DNA of 60,542 nt from Schoenoplectus triqueter (GCA_964058805.1 CAXKVV010000413.1:1-60542); one strand, 5' to 3'. Shown: positions 37,072 to 49,732, counted from the stretch's first letter. Made by a program: numbers and translations. Notes: generated by a model not told the origin, from the letters alone.

Positions 37072-37415
37072 TTAAGGCATACAAGACACCTAATAGCTAA
37101 GTCGTGGTATCTGTTTGAGTAGCCATGAGACAAGTCAGGTAAGGGCGTTCAAATATGCGACAATTAGAGGGGCTAGGGTTCAAGATTCTAAGGTTCACTT
37201 ATTCCTGGCTCAAGAGTCGCTCCTTTAACTTAGCTGCATTTCGACCTATGCCCTGTGAGGTGAAGAAGATTACTCAAAAACATTCTTGAAAACAATCCCA
37301 AATTGAACCTTGATCCTTTTGATTTGGCAAGTTCACAAGTTTTTCCTTTTAGGTATGGTTTCAAACAAGTTAAGTTAAATTAAGATTCATCCACTTGACC
37401 TTTCTAAGTTCAATT

Positions 37416-38424
37416 TGCTCGTTTATGTAATATTTGCATAAGGTTTAACATAATAATTCACTCAATTTATTTGAATCATACTTATTTTAGCCTTTATTTT
37501 ATCTTTAGAACTTGTTACTGCCGTATTTTTGGGTTTTGACAATTTTCAGAATTTCCTAGAGAAATCAGAAGCAAGAAGCAGAATTCGGCTCTGCCAAGAC
37601 CCTCAGCGAGACTCTTGGCAGAGAACAGATATCAACTACGAATTTAGCAAGGAAACAGCTGCACACATGAAGGAAAATCTTTTATTTCCAAATAGAGATT
37701 TCATCTATGATTTAGTGGTAATTAAATGCAGTAATTAAAGGGGATTAAAGAGAGAAAAGGAAAGAGATTTACCTCTTTGTTGAAAAGAAGAGGTGAGAGA
37801 GAGAGGAAATTGCTGAAATTAAGGGGGAAAATCTAGGGGATTTGATAGCAGAAAAGGAAGGAAGAAAATTTTGGGAAGAAAATGGGGAAATTGGCGACAG
37901 AGAAAAGAGAGGAAAGCCAGGGAGAAAAAGAGAAATCAGAGAAGAAAAAAAAGAGGGGAGTCTTGAGTTCTCACAGGAAGATTTTCTCACCAAGGAGCAA
38001 TAGGGATATTGGAGAGCTTGGGCTTCAATTAGGTTTTATCTTTCTTCTCTCTTTAACCCTCTTTTATCCATTGTGATGGATCCAAAACTGAACCTTTGTA
38101 TTCTTAAAGCCATGTTTGGCTAAATAAAATTTCTTAGGATTAGACATGTAACAAATTACTATGTTGTTGGTTTAATTTAATTGTGATTGTTACTTTTATT
38201 TGTTCTTTGTTTGTCTTGTGATTTAAATTGCTAAATTATTTGTATGATGTGAGTTGATTTATCCGCAAATACCGGTCAACGAATGATCACGTTAGATTGA
38301 TAATAAGAAAATGACATAACTTAGTCACACAAATGGTTTTAACTTAGAACTTGAATTATTAGATCGAAAGATAATAATTTGAGACCCGATAACATAAGAT
38401 AATGTAGGATTATGCGAAGGACCA
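37416..38424 (+). repeat. truncated 3' LTR of Athila-like element 1
   Basis: Aligns with 30512 to about 31520. It stops at GCGAAGGACC, where the sequence switches into CCACGTTAGATTGGT followed by unrelated DNA. That 15-base string also occurs inside the LTR (31384 and 38285 region), so the deletion probably arose by illegitimate recombination at microhomology. Confidence 0.8.
37589..37623. repeat. A-type palindrome, copy 6 (3' LTR)
   Basis: CTCTGCCAAGACCCTC-AGC-GAGACTCTTGGCAGAG: as copy 1 but with one base closer to a perfect inverted repeat. Confidence 0.9.
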
Positions 38425-40254
38425 CGTTAGATTGGTCGCTTTGTTATTTTTTCTTTCTTAAAACAGGTCTAATATCTCTCTCTATCAAAGCTTTCAAAAA
38501 TGCATTCATTTTTTCCTTTTAACATGTGGTTTAGCTGACTTACATTCCTTCTGTCATCCTTTGTCAGATACTTACTAATCTTGCAACCTGAGGTCTTCCT
38601 GGAACTGCCCCCATGGCAGACCAACAATGCGTCATCTGGTAGATCTGACTACCATCCGGAAGGAAGGTCAGGATGTGTCTTAATACTTTTCTTTGACATG
38701 TTTTTAACTATATTGATAAAATGCTTCAAGCATATTGTTAATGTCATTGTGAGTTATGCATGATTTTATATGTTTTGTTTGTTTGAGGTATGCTAGATAT
38801 ATAAGCAGAAGTCATCCTAGTTCATTGTTGAGCCATAGTTGAGAAAATATAATTTTTCTTGCTGTGGTCTGTAGCATTACAAGTGGATTAGGTACACTAA
38901 CAGTAGTCAATTTTGTTATAGCTTTCTTTAGTAAACCAGCTGGGGAATTTTAATTTTTATAATCTCGGTACTTAAAAACTATAAAATACCGGCCAATTCA
39001 AATTTCAGGTTCTTGTTATGTTATTACAAGTAAGGGACACTTCAATTTTGAAGTTTTGATTGTTCTTGAATCCTGTTTTCAGTAGAAATGGAGGCATCTT
39101 TTGAGAACAAGTGATGTTCAGCATGTACAGTCCATGAATTGAGGTTAGCAATTAGGTTTATTTTTGCTGTTTTCTTCTTTAATACTTTGTTATTCATTTC
39201 AATTTATTGTGTGGGGATACTACTTTGTTAAAACTTTTGGTGGCCTCACTGATGATATGGTATTATGCAAGCTAATAAATCAAATCACTTAAGTGCCGTA
39301 CAGGAATGAAACTTTTGCTTTCTCTTTGTTATTGTGGAGTTTTGTTAAATTTTATTGGATACAGTGTTTTTTTAAAAAAAAAAAAACCTTGGTTAACCTA
39401 AAAATCCACAATCAATAGTAAACCTATCAGCTCTTAGTAATTTGTGGCCACTCTTTATCTGAGATTCTCTTTATGTCAATTCAACTATAACTTTATGCCC
39501 CTTTGACGAACTTTCAATCTTTTGTTGTCATCAATTGTGATCTGTGTACCCATCTAACTCTTCATAAAGAACCATTTTATTCTCTAATTGAACAGAAGTA
39601 CATTTCTGAACTAATCTTTTTGGGGACACCAGATGATGGTGTGAAAAGTATAAAATAGGTGCTTTTGTGTTCTTTAAGTACCCACCAGGCATTCATGTTG
39701 GAGCCTTGATATTGCTAGATTGCCAAATGACATAGTTGCATGGCGCCATGGTACGGGAAACCTTTAAATGGAAACCTTCTCTTCTTTTTTTTAACCATGG
39801 GAATATTGTAAAAGTACACTGCCCTTGTTGGCCGTTCAGTTTTGCCTAATCGTTTTATCTCTCCTTCACAGGTACTAGAAAAGTGCTCCTCTTTAGCTAG
39901 GTTTGTCAGCACAAACTGTTCAAGTGCCACTATTTTATTTTGCCTAGAGGCTAGAGCTACACAAGCAGCTCATTTTTCTTACTAGTTCAATTGGGAACAG
40001 AGAAAAGATTGGTTTTCAACATTTTATATGCAGGGGTAGGTCCGGTAGGTCTTGTAAATATAAAATATGTAATACTGGCCAAGTATTTTTTGAAGAGTTG
40101 CAATTTAATAGGCCGCAGTTCGCAACTAAAGGTGTGTAGCTTTTTCATCTAGGCGTATTACGTTTAGTGTAATATTATCCATTTTATATATGATGCGTAT
40201 TTATTGGGTACTTACCCAAGCAACAAAATCAAGATAGATGATGATGATATATAC
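38425..40254 (+). other. unassigned region with exon-like fragments
   Basis: It resembles exon/intron sequence more than repeat. At 38571-38669 an acceptor-like TTTGTCAG is followed by an open stretch reading ILQPEVFLELPPWQTNNAS and SGRSDYHPEGRS, ending at GGTCAG/GATGTG. Other short open pieces occur at 39100 and 39870-39960. I do not recognise the protein. It may be part of a host gene truncated when the LTR element decayed. Confidence 0.3.
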
Positions 40255-40618
40255 AGGAGGAATCCAATGACACTAAATTTTGGTGACAACAAGTTATATT
40301 AAATATTTTCAAAATCTAAATAGTAGATTCAAACTGTTCAACATAATAGATATATTAAAATATGTATACATATTAAATTGGATATGTTTTTTAATTTTTA
40401 ACTATTTATTAAGATGTTTATAAAATTGAATGGTCTAAAAACAACGATTTTGTACCTATCTTAATAAATAGTAAAAAAATATAAAATTTGATCTATAAGT
40501 TTATTTTAATATATCTATCACATTGAACGGTTTAAATTGATTGTTTTGACTTTGAAAATTTTGAAAATATTTGATGTAATTTCATGTCATCAAAAATTGA
40601 TGTCATTGGATCCCTCCT
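40255..40618. mobile_element. hairpin MITE
   Basis: AGGAGGAATCCAATGACA on the left faces TGTCATTGGATCCCTCCT on the right. Inner pairing continues through AATATTTTCAAAAT and ATTTTGAAAATATT. Confidence 0.8.
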
Positions 40619-40639
40619 CATACATATATAGAGAGAGAG

Positions 40640-41510
40640 AGTTAAGATTATGGTGTTATACATAGTACAAATATATTTGTGTTATGAATCAGTTGTTTAT
40701 CTTTAAAATTAAAATGATATATCTAAATAGTTCAAAAATAATTTTTATATATTTATCTAGTTATAAATTAAATTTTATATATTTTTTAGAATTTTTTGAC
40801 TATTTTTTAGATAATTAAAAAATCACTCATTTGGACCGTACATAATAAATAAATCAAATGATTTTCTATCTAAAAATATAAAATTTGGTCCTCAATTAGT
40901 TATTCATATTAAAATCATTTTAATCAGTTCAGATCGACCATTTAGATTTCGAGATCGAAGAAATAATTCATAGCACATGGTCAATGTGTGCTTTGCATAG
41001 CACAGATGGCTCGTGTGCTACGAATTATTTTTCCGTCTTCAAAATTTAAATGGTCGATCTGATAGGTCAAAATATTTTTCATATACAAATCTAGTTAGGG
41101 ATCAAATTCTTTATTTTTTTAGTTTTTTTTTATATTTTTTTGAGATAGCAAAAAAATCACTTGATTTAATTATTATGATTTATGAGTCATTCAAAATGAG
41201 TGATTTTCTAGTCATTTTAAAAAATAGTAAAATTATAAATATAAAATTCGATCTCCAACTAGATTTTCATCTAAAAAATACTTTGACCGGTCGGACGTTG
41301 AAATCATTTGATTTAATTATTATGAGTTGTTCAAAAGAAGAGATTTTTTAACTAACTAAAAAATAGTAAAAAAATTCCAAGCAATATAAAATTTGGTCTC
41401 TAATGAGGTTTTCATATGAAAACTGTTTTGATAAACCATTTAGACTTTGAGAATGAAAATATAATTTATAGTATAGAGACGGTTCGTACTATATAAAACA
41501 TCATAGCCAA
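40640..41510. repeat. nested inverted repeats, MITE cluster
   Basis: Several mutually inverted blocks occur, including TCGACCATTTAGATTT (near 40937) against AAATTTAAATGGTCGA (near 41042), and repeated ATTTTTTAACTAACTAAAAA-type text. The central CATAGCAC region forms its own hairpin. Probably two or more related MITEs inserted into each other. Confidence 0.6.
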
Positions 41511-41531
41511 AGTCGATGTTGTTTGAACTTT

Positions 41532-41682
41532 GATGCTGTTCTGACCTTTTCCAATGAGCATCATCAAGAGATAAAAATAACTATTAATGATAACTTTTCT
41601 ACACGCGCATAAAGTTCGATGCTGTTCTGACCTTTTCCAATGAGCATCATCAGGAGATAAAAATAACTATCAATGATAACAA
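41532..41682. repeat. tandem duplication, period 87 bp
   Basis: GATGCTGTTCTGACC...GAGCATCATCA and the following AGATAAAAATAACTATTAATGATAAC-like text occur twice. Each unit carries an inverted GATGCT/AGCATC pair. Confidence 0.85.
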
Positions 41683-42110
41683 CTATTCTATCCTACTTTA
41701 TCTTACTACTTTCCTAATGGTTATTTCTTTTAATTTTGTATTAATGGAAGTGCCCAATTATGTAATGACACAAATCACAATCTATTGATGGCAATGAAGT
41801 TGTCAATAATAGATACAATTCAAATAGCAGCATAAGCTGGTTAGTAGTGTTTGAATAATTTTTGTTTATATAAAAATATGACATTTTGGTATTGTTTTGA
41901 CAGAAAATAATAACTTGGGCTTTGTTTGGTATTAGAATAAGATAGAGATAAAGTTATGATCATCTTTCAGATAACTTTAACCCTAATTTACCCCCATTTT
42001 ATCCAACAAACAAACAGGACCTTGAAAAATTGACACCCACCATGGTACCTAGTGGCGGTTTTATGTAGAGACAAACTCAGGCCAGTTCTCAGATTTGATT
42101 TTTAAGAGTG

Positions 42111-42473
42111 GGGATCTATTGACAATGGGTTATTTTAACAACCTTGATAATGGACCTCTAATAAATAAATAAAAAATATTAATAAAAAAATTTATATATA
42201 TGTTCTTCTATCTTTGATGGTCATTCAAATTTTATGTAATTTCATTATCGTTTGATAGTCCATCAAAAACCATTAAATTGGAACCGTTACAAATTGTATG
42301 AAAATTTAATGGTCTTTGATGGACTATCAAATGATAATAAAATTGAATGAAATTTGAATGACCATCAATCAAAAGGTATAAGAACACATCTATAAATTTT
42401 TTTTAATATTTTTTATATTTATTTAAAGGTCCATTGTCAAGATTGTCAAAATAACCCACTGTGAACCGATCTC
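42111..42473. mobile_element. hairpin MITE related to 9336-9705
   Basis: GGGATCTATTGACAATGGG on the left faces CCCACTGTGAACCGATC on the right. Pairing of GTTATTTTAACAACCTTGA with TCAAGATTGTCAAAATAAC continues inward. Confidence 0.7.
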
Positions 42474-43141
42474 TTCTCTTAAAAGAATATAAATAAAAGT
42501 TATATATACGTTTATGCTCAATTAAAAAAATAAATTTATCATACCTAAATATTTAAAAATTTAAAACCTACTTACGAAATATATGAAATAGACTGAATCT
42601 GTCACTGATGGTACCCATGTGTGTAGGAACTAACAACTTGAAATGTCATAAATCTTTACTTGCCTTGTGTAGGAAAGATATCACATTTAATATGCATGGG
42701 TTGATAAAAATTACATATTGAATAATTGTAATTAGGGATAAGAGTTATAGCAGAGGATGGTCTCTTAACTGTCAGATGAGGATTAATGATTAAAATTTGT
42801 TAATATGATACCTTTAATATAATTTTCCGGATTTGTTTGGAGGTCTTTAGTTGAATACAAGGATAAGGATAAAATTTAGTGATTATGTGACATTGATTTC
42901 TTTGGTGGCCCTTTTAGCAGTTGGCAGTCAAACCGGCCCCGGTTTTTGTTTGATACAAATACAATGTGCACTGTACCTTGTAGCTTCTTTCTTTTTGATA
43001 CTCATATTATGCTCAAACCAATATTTAAAAATACATTTATTTTAAATTATAATTTCTCACCTGCAAAAAAGCTTTTTTTTTAACTCGGTCATGGCATCTT
43101 TTTTTATTCAAGAGTCAACGCATTTTTTTATGTTCAAGTAG

Positions 43142-43147
<6 letters not shown>

Positions 43148-43218
<71 letters not shown>

Positions 43219-43540
43219 GTAAAGCTAGAGTGTTTCTAGGAGCACGGAGCCTTTTTGTGATTCTATTTCAAAAAATATATTAAATGATATTCAAATTTTT
43301 CTTTATCATTTTCATTAAATTATTTATATTGAAATCTTGTGGGTACAAAAATTTGAGTCATTTTGAGTTTTCTAAGTATTTTTTTTAAAAAAAAAATAAT
43401 GTACAAACATTAAATATTTTATTATTATTTTTAGATTTGATTTTCAAAAATTAAAAAAAAATGACTTTGAAAACTCAAAACACCTCAAAATTTTGTACCC
43501 ATAAAATTTCAATATGAAGAATTTAATAACAATTTATGCA
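43148..43540. mobile_element. partial hairpin MITE with (TA)(TG)(AG) microsatellite
   Basis: A long TA, TG and AG microsatellite (43148-43220) is followed by arms related to those at 36607-37071 (AAAAAATATATTAAATGAT, TTTCATTAAATT). An inverted right arm (CTCAAAACACCTCAAAATTTT) follows. The right microsatellite end is missing. Confidence 0.65.
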
Positions 43541-44306
43541 ACCACGGAATGGATCTCATATCATGTCCTTAATCCTTATCCCATTTTTTATTTTCTTGTC
43601 CGTGCTACCTCTTAATTCCTCCTCTTTGCTACACCTGACCAGAAAAAACTGCTGTTAAAAATGTTGGGATATTTCTTTAAATTTTTTATATGAGAATTTG
43701 AATCCTTTCAATTCCAGATTGAAAATTTTATTCCAATATTTTTATAAGCCATTATTTTTCAGTAATTCATTAAAAAGATTTCCTTCTCCGTACTAAGATG
43801 AATTTATAACTACTATTTTTTCATAACATATTATTCTGTTATTCTCATTTAAAGGTCTTACTTTTTTTCAACTTTAGAGATTTTAGATTAATTCCATGAC
43901 GTTAACATAAAAACATTTATAACAAGTAACGTTTTGTTATAGCAAAATTTCTTATAGACCGATTGTTGTTGGCATCGGACCCACCGTGTGACCGTGGTAA
44001 AAATTTATTTGCTCGGTCTTATGCTCATTTTCTACACCAGGTGCAGTTTTCATTATTTGACATTAATTCCCGGATTCATTAATTTTGAGGATAAGTATTT
44101 GGAATAAGAAGAGAGAGAAATTACAAGGATTTTAGTGTATATTTATTATTTATTAATATATATATATAATCGATAATTCGTTGTTAGAAGATTAGATTAC
44201 AAAACAAAAGCACCTTTTTCCCATTAGAGTTAGAGTTCGAGAGAGAAGCCACACCTGTTGCTTATTCATCTCGCGCAAGCAAGAAGAACTGAAGAAAGAG
44301 AGAGAG

Positions 44307-46131
44307 ATGGCGGAGACCGAGACTGTCGCGAACGTGGAGGCGGGTCTAGCGGACACACCGGCGATGGTGGTGGGGATAGACGAGAGCGATCACAGCTTCT
44401 ATGCTCTCCAGTGGACCCTCCGCCATTTCTTCTCCATTCCTGTTCCCTTCTTCAAGCTGGTAGTGGTTACCGCCAAGCCCACTCCTAGCTCCGTCGTAGG
44501 CCTCGCCGGACCTGGTTATTAGATTTAGCCTCTTCAGTTCATCGTTCTTTTCAATTTTTATATTTTTTTATTTTTGTGAGTGAAGTGTTTTCGATTTTCT
44601 CCTTGGAGCTCTCTTTTACCTGAAAGTTTTACCATCCTTTACCTGCGATTTCTTTCTCCAGCTTAGTTCAAAGATAAACATGATATTTTATAAGGTATTA
44701 TTCCCATCGATATATATATTGCTTAAAGTATGTTTTAATTGATAGGAGCTGCAGACGTCATACCATTTGTAGAATCGGATTTGAGGAGGTCCGCTCTTAG
44801 GGTTATTGAAAAAGCCAAGGAACTTTGCCACACGGTATGCTTCTTATGTTTGTGCGCTAATATGTTAAATATTTGGTGTAGTTTTGCTTGTTGTATAGAA
44901 ATTAACTGGAAATTGCAATTTTACATGGTTCCTACAGGGCATGGTACTAATTTTGCTTCTTTCTATCTATCACCCCTACTCTTTTTATTTTATTTTCAAG
45001 TTCTTGAATAACAATAAGTCAATTGATGCTTCTTGAATTTCTTGGTTCCATCCCAATAATCACTAGATTAGATTCTTGTAATAAGAAAACAAATGTCTTA
45101 CAAAACCTAGAAAACTGTCATCCTTTTAAGTAAAAAATCCTAGGAAATTTAGAAGTTAGGTAGCTTAGATTCCCATCTTACTCAAAAAAAAAATCCCAGG
45201 AAATTATCAATTGAAGTACTAATTTGACAAACTATTGCTTCACTAAATTGCAAATTTTGGTCGTTTTAAGGTGAGTGATGCAGTCTTTGAAATACATGAG
45301 GGGGACGCAAGGAATGTTCTTTGCGACGCAGTTGAGAGGCATCATGCTGATATGTTAGTTGTTGGAAGCCATGGCTACGGCGCAATTAAAAGGTTTGCTC
45401 CACTTTTTTTTTCAATTATTTTCGAAATGAAAGCAGCTTCACTAGTACAAGTTGAACCAAGAATCTTCTCTTTTCAATTTTCATTACTTTGGATGGTTAA
45501 AATTGGATAATTGATAATGAGCTGAAACTTTTCCTACTGTTTTGGTTGGCATTAAATTGAATACTTGCTATAAATTGAACCCTTCTTAGTTCTGCACCTC
45601 AATTGTGTAACTAGTTATTGATCCTTTATTACTTACTAGAGCGTCCGTATTATATTGTCAAATTGATTGTCAAATCTCATTTGATAATTATCATTTGAAT
45701 TTCAAGGATGCAGAGGCTAGATAAAATTAGACAATTATCTGAATTTGACAGTCCATTTGACAAGCTATGTCAGTGAAGAAACAGAAAATTAATTACGAAA
45801 ATGTCATTTTGATAATTTCATTCTATTTAGGGATGTCATTATTAAAATGAATTGTCAATTTGATGACGTGACATGAAAATTTAATTTTGACAATCGACAC
45901 AATATAAATGCTTTTAGGGTGCTTTAGGGTTAGTGTTCATAGGTTATAATTGGAATGAACTTTTCAACCTTGGTCCTTTGCGTACCTGGCTATACAATAA
46001 ATTCTTTGATTTAATCTCATCTGATCTTGTCATATCTTTGTAGGGCTGTGCTGGGAAGTGTGAGTGACTATTGTGCGCATCATGCACACTGCTCTGTGAT
46101 GATTGTAAAGAAACCCAAGCAGAAGCACTGA
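44307..46131 (+). CDS. universal stress protein A-like (USP) protein
   Basis: Four exons: 44307-44514, 44746-44834, 45271-45392 and 46044-46131. They total 507 bases (168 residues), a normal length for a stand-alone plant USP. The USP domain starts at MVVGIDESDHSFYALQWTL. The ATP-binding signature G-2x-G-9x-G(S/T) is intact as GSHGYGAIKRAVLGS near the C-terminus, followed by SVMIVKKPK. The ATP-binding Asp of the first strand (GIDES) is present, so this is probably an ATP-binding USP. The domain folds as a soluble alpha/beta dimer in cytosol or nucleus and is often induced by drought, salt or hypoxia. Exon 1 has a GAGA-rich leader, and a TATATATATA run at about 44158 could be a promoter. The gene converges with TCTP. 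Confidence 0.95.
45639..45915. mobile_element. MITE in USP intron 3
   Basis: GAGCGTCCGTATTATATTG, then TTGATTGTCAAA, faces TTTTGACAATCGACACAATA, then TAAATGCTTTTAG. This is a short inverted-repeat element wholly inside the last USP intron. Boundaries are approximate and no clear TSD was seen. Confidence 0.6.
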
Positions 46132-46976
46132 TCCATTTCAGATTGAAACCTAATGTAGAGTGCTTGGATTTGGAATGATTTTAAAACAAAAAATTTGGAA
46201 GTCTTATTTTCTTTCATCCCTCAAAAAAGTATCCAAAATTGTGCGTGCTTGTATCTATATGTTATGTCACAGCGTGATTTTGTTATTTGGGTCAGATAAA
46301 GACTTGCAATTAATATATCATTCCAATAACCATTGCATCCTTATTGAAAATCTCTGTGAATTGTTGTGCCCACTTGGCCCGTGATTTTTTTTACAATAAA
46401 TATTATTTAATTTTTAATTTTAAAAATAAGTATTAATTAATCAAAATTTATGCGTCAATGTCATTGGCGCTTTGTGCAAACACAGAAATTTATTATTAAA
46501 ATTTGTATTAATTAATTCCTATTATTAAAATTGGAAATTAGTTAATGTTATGTTTATCACTGGTAGAAATGCCAAATAGAGAGCAATTTGGATCTGTGCC
46601 TGTAAGTATTGAGGGGGGATTCATTTGACATGACATCATACACGACTTATCCGAAACATCAAGTCAGACAAGAACGTGGTAGGGACATAATTTTATTATT
46701 GCAATTCCAAAAAACGAATATGACAAAGCATATACCAATGGGCATAGAGTTATAATTATATTTCACAAACCACCTCTTGCCGCTATGATTGCATCATTGC
46801 AATAAAGAGAACATTGGAAATGTTATAAATCTACTTTTGATTCTCAATCAAATTTGAGCTGACATTAAATATTACAGCCAAGAGAGGTTTTTCACTTGGT
46901 TAATAATCAACCAAGCGCTGAAGCCGGCCATTCTCCAAAATACCACAACAAAGTCGCATTATCACATAAGCCCCCA
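46132..46976. other. convergent spacer between USP and TCTP
   Basis: Contains the USP 3' UTR and AT-rich spacer. An ORF at 46160-46384 overlaps the 3' UTR and looks like chance. No gene seen. Confidence 0.5.
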
Positions 46977-47395
46977 CAGTGGGGATCTAAGATTTTAATT
47001 AGGAGGGACAATTATCGGATTATAATGGCTTATCGGGTTCAAATTCATTAACTAATCGGATATAAAAAAAATTAATATATATACTTAATTAATAAAATTT
47101 TTATTAAATAATAACATTTTATATATTAAAATAATAATAAAATAAATCTCAACTAATAGATAATCAAATTGATGAAGAAAGTTTTCGACTAAAAAACTTT
47201 ATATTTTAATATCTTTGCATAATTATTTCATTATGCACGGTATTAAATATTTTTTTCTCAATAAAAATAAACAATTCAGAGAGGCAAAAAAAATTTCTAG
47301 GGGGAGATACGTGCTGAAAACATTACCGAAAAACACTATTTTTCAAAATCCAGAAAGGACACGTACCCCCCTGGATACTACTAGGTCCGCCCCTG
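46977..47395. mobile_element. hAT-like MITE with perfect 8-bp TSD, copy 1
   Basis: Flanked by AGCCCCCA at 46969-46976 and 47396-47403. The ends are CAGTGGGGATC and GGTCCGCCCCTG. It is the inverted orientation of the copies at 56360 and 58743 (shared CCGATAATTG, AAAATCCAG and TTTCAAAATCC blocks). It begins about 167 bases after the TCTP stop, so it may lie in or beside the TCTP 3' UTR. Confidence 0.92.
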
Positions 47396-47561
47396 AGCCC
47401 CCAGCAAAAAGCAATATAAACCAAACACAATAATAAATAATCAATCTGTTACTAAAATGGTCTCATCAAAAACGGGATACAGAGCACACAACCATCCAGA
47501 CTAAAGACACAATATAGACTAGAGAACTCAGCACAAACACACGAGGAGAGCCTTTGCTTCC

Positions 47562-49536
47562 TTAGCACTTGATCTCCTTTAGGCCATGGGCAAAATACAA
47601 AAAGGTTGGGTCGGTAGCACCATCCTTGTAGTAGGCAAACACAAGACTGCCATCATCGTGCATGCTCTCTCCCACAAAGCTACATCACAAAGTAATTATA
47701 TTATAAAAAAAAATCACACTAAGAGATGTATTCAGGAGGTGGTTAGCATATACCATCCTAATGAATGAAGGTCAAACCACAAGACAGGAGCACCGATTTC
47801 AGAAGAATTTGGAACAAAAATATTTTGCCACAAAGACATGATAATTTAGCTAAAGTTTACCACCAGGGAATAACACAGATGGTGGTGTCATACAAGCGAC
47901 AGCACCAACAATGGTCATTAGAACACAAAAAAAGCTCTCTAAACTTCCAAACTATGAAAACATATGCTTTTCTTTGTATATTGCAGGTGGGAAAACTTAC
48001 AATTGAAGATCCTTAAGCTTGGACATAAGGAATTTGGTGGCACCCTCAATGTTCTTCTTGAACAACTCTTGCTGTTCAGCCTCGAGCTTCGGGGTCAGAT
48101 TCTTAATGTAGCGCTTCATGAAGGTCACAAACTGCTTCTTGTCAAATGCAGGTTGTTCCTGTGAAAACACCAACAAGCCTTATTTATTATCTGTAATTAC
48201 AGGAAAAGCAAAAAGAAGTGCCACCATGCCACATTCAATGAAAACTCTGCATTCACAAGCGTGAAACAACAAACACTTTGTGGCAACTCTCAAGATACAA
48301 ATCCTGGCAATTAAAAAAGATAGACAACTGGAAGTGAACAGACCTGAAGACGGAATGTGTCGACAATGTCGACAACTTTGACTGCCTGATCATCAACGCC
48401 CTCATCTTCTCCTCCCTCTGCCGATGGGTTTGCACCGATGTCGACATCAATAGCACCTTGAATCACCCACTATAGATTCAATAAATACAAGAAAAACATT
48501 ATCATTCGTAGGAATGTGGGTCAAAGAAGACACCTAAGGAGTGTTAAATATACAGTTATCCTCCCCTCCCCTCCCCTTCTAGTTATTTTTGTGGACCACA
48601 CTCTTAATTTCTCAACACTGTTGAGAATAAATGGAGCTTTTTTCTTACTTAAGATAACACAAGATCGAGAAACATACCTTTCCTTCAACCTCCCAGAGCA
48701 TGCCATTCTCAATCTCCTTGTATGGGAATGAGTCGGATAGAAGCTCATCACCTGGAAAATTGAAGCACATAAACTCAATCAGGAAATTTTCAAAAGATAA
48801 TATAAGACGACTTTTCTGAGAAGAAAACTTCAGAAGAAGTATATGACTACATAGTACAATAAATGAACAAAATTATAAAACTTTAGTACAGCAAATACTA
48901 AGCCAGTTTAATCAAGACCTTTTTAACAAATATACCATGTCAATATAAAAATGATACATCAAAGCCTCTCTAAACCAGGTAATTGGAAACAGCACCAGAC
49001 AGATAAAAAAAGTTCCAATATTTTTGAATCAGGAGGCAAAATAATTTCATCTTATTAACAAAAACATGATTCAGGCATTACTGTTTATCTTTTTTTTCCT
49101 CTGTTACAATAATTAACTAAATTATTGACAGGATTACATGTAGAATTGAGCAGATCAAATTCAGAAATAAAATGATATGTGACGTTGTGCACAAAAATAG
49201 ATCCTGGTACATAACCAATGAAATTGGAACAAAAAAACGAAAAGTTCTTACTTCAATGAAAATTATAATATCAAATTCAGACAATTCTAGCAAACATGAA
49301 GCAAATCGGCTTATTTTATATCTCAAGACGCTAGTAAAGATTTGGGAGATGGGATATTACAAAGATCAACATCGAGGATTCAGATGAAATATACAGAAGA
49401 AAAATTCAGCAATTACTGCACTAACAATCAAAGGCTACGAACAGAACAATAAATGATTCAACCCAAAATATAGTCAAAGAGAAAAAAATCAAAGATCTAA
49501 GAGCTCACCGGTGAGGAGATCCTGGTAAACCAACAT
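47562..49536 (-). CDS. TCTP: translationally controlled tumour protein homologue
   Basis: Five minus-strand exons: 49536-49509, 48751-48678, 48469-48344, 48158-48001 and 47679-47562. They total 504 bases (167 residues), the usual plant length. The start [19 protein letters not shown] and the blocks [31 protein letters not shown] (flexible acidic loop), [18 protein letters not shown] (basic helix hairpin) and HGLKEIKC are all characteristic. TCTP is an abundant cytosolic protein that supports growth and mitotic control and is linked to TOR signalling. It binds Ca2+ and microtubules in other species. The short first exon (28 bases) is conserved in plant TCTP genes. A TATA box lies at 49654-49647. 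Confidence 0.97.
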
Positions 49537-49646
49537 GATTTCTCTCCGAAATAACTAAAACTTGGATCGGATTAACCCTAACGGAGAAGGAGAGAGCAAC
49601 GAGGCGGCGGATCGAGAGAGGGTTTTGGCACGGTATATACCCATTT

Positions 49647-49654
49647 TATTTATA
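49647..49654 (-). promoter_or_regulatory. TATA box of TCTP
   Basis: TATAAATA on the minus strand, about 115 bases before the ATG. A pyrimidine-rich leader (AAAACCCTCTCTCG) and a telo-box-like TTAGGGTT follow downstream, as is common in translation-related genes. Confidence 0.7.
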
Positions 49655-49732
49655 GAGATGATTGCCCTTCCAATCTGACGGTGTGATGTCTCGCGACGCA
49701 TGTTTAGCGTACCTTAGTGCATGTATTCGGTC

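Larger units (their letters stand above)
35395..37415 (+). other. 3' internal region of Athila-like element 1
   Basis: Begins with the typical post-integrase tail (GGGAGGCAACCCGAG at 35434). It then holds a short reading frame with ERLEANNNEMRSDMQTMKN near 35790-35855, palindrome copy 5 at 35652-35686, a G-rich polypurine run near 35980, a nested hairpin MITE (36607-37071), and sequence up to the 3' LTR. No intact gene. Confidence 0.6.
30512..38424 (+). mobile_element. Athila-like Ty3 element 1, decayed
   Basis: Layout: 5' LTR 30512-32066, primer-binding site 32074-32090, gag, zinc knuckle, protease, RT start, a small RNase H piece, a 3' region, and a truncated 3' LTR 37416-38424. The gag C-terminal string YNPGWRNHP (33296 onward) is typical of the Athila clade. 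Most of RT, RNase H and all of integrase are missing between about 35225 and 35395. Several in-frame stops are present (33003, 33288). It cannot encode its own transposition. A hairpin MITE is nested at 36607-37071. The element landed in the LINE on its left. The sequence to its right is unrelated, consistent with deletion of the 3' LTR end. Confidence 0.88.
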
